Shown here piece after piece: positions 20,850 to 22,432 of a stretch of 22,432 bases of DNA. Made by a program: the position numbers and the translations under genes. Positions within the stretch are counted from its first letter, which is position 1; every line of letters starts with the position of its first letter. A model generated the notes under the pieces. The model made no database searches. It was given only the letters and a program-made list of their open reading frames with translations, and had not been told where the DNA came from. Source of the stretch: JAAOYC01 sp036481345 (lineage in GTDB: Archaea > Nanobdellota > Nanobdellia > Woesearchaeales > WJKL01); NCBI GenBank assembly GCA_036481345.1, contig JAZGHU010000011.1, forward strand, positions 1 to 22,432. The letters are read 5' to 3'.

Positions 20850-22298
20850 ATGAATAGAAGAGAACCTATAAAACCAGTAGAAGTAAAGAAGATATCTGAG
20901 TTTCTGTGGGAAATTCCCAAAACAGAAGGTATGAAAGTTCCTTGTAGGGTGTATGCTTCAGAAAAATTAATGGAAAAAATGAAGCAAGACAGAACATTAA
21001 ATCAGGGAAAAAATATTGCTTATCTACCTGGAATTTACAAATATGCCTTAATAATGCCTGATGGTCATGAGGGTTATGGATTTCCAATTGGAGGTGTTGC
21101 TGCTTTAGATTATGAGAAGGGAGGGATAAGTCCAGGAGGGATTGGTTATGATATTAATTGCGGTGTAAGATTACTTAGAAGCAATCTGAAAAAAGAGGAT
21201 GTTGAAGGAAAAATAAAAGAATTGCTTGAGAAAGTATTTGAATATTGTCCTGCTGGTCTAGGAAGCAGCAATATCAATGTTGATCTTGATCAATTAAAAG
21301 AGATATTGAATAAAGGAGCAAGATGGGCTGTTGATAATGGTTATGGAAATGAAGATGATCTAAAGCATTGTGAAGAAGAAGGAGGGATGGAGCAAGCTGA
21401 TGCAAGTGCTGTTTCTGATTTAGCTGAGAAAAGAGGAAAAAAACAAGTTGCTACACTTGGATCTGGAAATCATTTTTTAGAAATACAATATGTTGATAAG
21501 ATTTTTGATAAAGAAGTTGCAAAAGCATTTGGAATAACAGAAGAAGGACAAGTTACTTTTATGATACATTGTGGAAGCAGAGGATTAGGACATCAAGTTT
21601 GTTCTGATTATTTAAGAAAGATGGAACAGGCTTTTCCTGATATTTTAGCTAAGTTGCCTGATAGAGAATTGATTTATGCTCCTGCTGGAACAGAGCTTGC
21701 TAAGAAATATTTCAAAGCAATGGCTGCAGCTGCTAATTATGCTTGGTGTAATAGGCATGTTCTGGGGCATCAGACAAGATTGGCTGTAAAAGAAATATTA
21801 GGGGATGTTAAATTAGAGACTGTTTATGATGTTGCTCATAATATTGCAAAATTAGAAGAACATGAGATTGATGGAAAAAAAGTAAAAGTTTGGATGCATA
21901 GAAAAGGAGCAACTAGAGCTTTTGGTCCTGGTCGTATGGAAGTACCTGAAGCTTATAGAGATGTTGGGCAGCCGATCATACTGCCTGGAAGCATGGGAAT
22001 GTCTTCTTATGTTTTAGTTGGAACTAATGAAGGGATGGAAGCTACTTTTGGAAGTACAGCTCATGGAGCAGGGAGAGTCATGTCAAGGCATGCTGCATTA
22101 AAACAATTTAGAGGAGAAAAAGTTGTTAAAGATTTAGCTTCACAAGGCATTACTGTTAAAGGAGCGTCAATGAAAGGTATTGCAGAAGAAGCTCCTGGCG
22201 CATATAAAGATGTAGATGAAGTTGTCAAAGTTTCAGATGAAGCTAAAATCGGAAAATTAGTTTTTAGAGTTAAGCCGTTGGGTGTTGTTAAAGGATAA
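20850..22298 (+). CDS. rtcB: RNA-splicing ligase RtcB
   Basis: RtcB joins 2',3'-cyclic phosphate or 3'-phosphate RNA ends to 5'-OH ends, as in tRNA exon ligation, using GTP and Mn2+. The 482-residue length matches archaeal RtcB (481 in Pyrococcus horikoshii). Metal and active-site residues align: GGIGYDINCGVRL with Asp101 and Cys104, LGSGNHFLE (Asn207, His208), IHCGSRGLGHQ (His240), YDVAHN (His330) and the GMP-accepting His405 in GSTAHGAGR. No intein is present. The start follows the archease stop by one base and no Shine-Dalgarno site is obvious, suggesting translational coupling. The 3' end faces an unidentified gene on the other strand with five bases between. Confidence 0.97.
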   Translation: MNRREPIKPVEVKKISEFLWEIPKTEGMKVPCRVYASEKLMEKMKQDRTLNQGKNIAYLPGIYKYALIMPDGHEGYGFPIGGVAALDYEKGGISPGGIGYDINCGVRLLRSNLKKEDVEGKIKELLEKVFEYCPAGLGSSNINVDLDQLKEILNKGARWAVDNGYGNEDDLKHCEEEGGMEQADASAVSDLAEKRGKKQVATLGSGNHFLEIQYVDKIFDKEVAKAFGITEEGQVTFMIHCGSRGLGHQVCSDYLRKMEQAFPDILAKLPDRELIYAPAGTELAKKYFKAMAAAANYAWCNRHVLGHQTRLAVKEILGDVKLETVYDVAHNIAKLEEHEIDGKKVKVWMHRKGATRAFGPGRMEVPEAYRDVGQPIILPGSMGMSSYVLVGTNEGMEATFGSTAHGAGRVMSRHAALKQFRGEKVVKDLASQGITVKGASMKGIAEEAPGAYKDVDEVVKVSDEAKIGKLVFRVKPLGVVKG

Positions 22299-22299
22299 G

Positions 22300-22313
22300 C
22301 TTTTTATTTTCTT
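22300..22313 (+). terminator. T-rich stop region after rtcB (possible)
   Basis: A T-rich run (CTTTTTATTTTCTT) follows the rtcB stop and could end transcription, as archaeal terminators often do at oligo-T. It overlaps the 3' end of the convergent gene, so it is only a candidate. Confidence 0.35.
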
Positions 22314-22432
22314 ATTGCATGTTTTCTAATATAATCTTTAACTATATTTACATCTGGATCAATAACTTTGAATTTTTGAGGAAGGTCTTCTATTCCTTCA
22401 AAACCTTTTGGTCTTGGAGGAATATATCCATC
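22304..22432 (-). CDS. Unidentified protein, C-terminal fragment (cut by window end)
   Basis: The minus strand is open from the window edge (22432) to a TAA at 22304-22306, giving 42 residues that begin DGYIPPRPKGFEGIEDLPQK and end YIRKHAIRK. The frame, the codon use (mostly A/T third positions) and the proper stop suggest the C-terminus of a real protein, possibly one with a PPRP linker. I do not recognise the family. It is convergent with rtcB and only five bases away. Confidence 0.55.
   Translation of the reverse strand, partial: DGYIPPRPKGFEGIEDLPQKFKVIDPDVNIVKDYIRKHAIRK

Overview
The window looks like AT-rich chromosomal DNA (roughly 30% G+C by eye) from an archaeon, most likely a DPANN lineage of the Woesearchaeota/Pacearchaeota kind. 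Support for an archaeon: a GatD-GatE tRNA-dependent amidotransferase, a two-ring CDC48/VAT ATPase, deoxyhypusine synthase, archease with RtcB ligase, a geranylgeranyl-reductase-like flavoprotein, and TATA boxes centred about 22-30 bases before start codons, which implies mostly leaderless mRNAs. The DPANN placement rests on small conserved proteins that I recall from such genomes and is an inference. I see no rRNA, tRNA, CRISPR array or transposon.

Layout. (1) 3-1824, plus strand: the end of an NMT1/THI5-type ABC importer operon (binding protein, ATPase, permease). (2) 1816-7684, minus strand: a SecB-like small protein, CDC48, a parvulin isomerase, GatD and GatE. This is a protein-quality and translation-fidelity block, and GatE appears to lack its usual AspRS-like insertion domain. 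(3) 7817-10603, plus: deoxyhypusine synthase, a PLP-dependent fold-III decarboxylase and an agmatinase-like ureohydrolase in a tight operon. It reads as a self-contained supply line for (deoxy)hypusine on aIF5A. (4) 10638-12985, plus: two translationally coupled FAD oxidoreductases, one geranylgeranyl-reductase-like and one amine-oxidase/desaturase-like, probably acting on isoprenoid lipids. (5) 13011-14601, plus: a DUF362 protein without ferredoxin domain, overlapping a TatD metal hydrolase. (6) 14596-16929, minus: a 777-residue secreted, Cys-containing, extremely Asp-rich protein with type-3 thrombospondin-like calcium repeats, a jelly-roll-like domain and a duplicated poly-Asp cassette. (7) 17025-19572, plus, divergent from it: a polytopic GT-C-like glycosyltransferase and two small related membrane proteins. 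(8) 19608-20393, plus: a small acidic protein and a DUF2391-like membrane protein. (9) 20438-22298, plus: archease and the RNA ligase RtcB, facing the end of an unidentified gene cut by the window edge.

The most interesting points are the hypusine-supply operon with an unexpected type of decarboxylase, the reduced GatE, the Asp-rich surface protein beside a candidate glycosyltransferase, and the flavoprotein pair. None is proved by sequence reading alone. Most other content is ordinary archaeal housekeeping.
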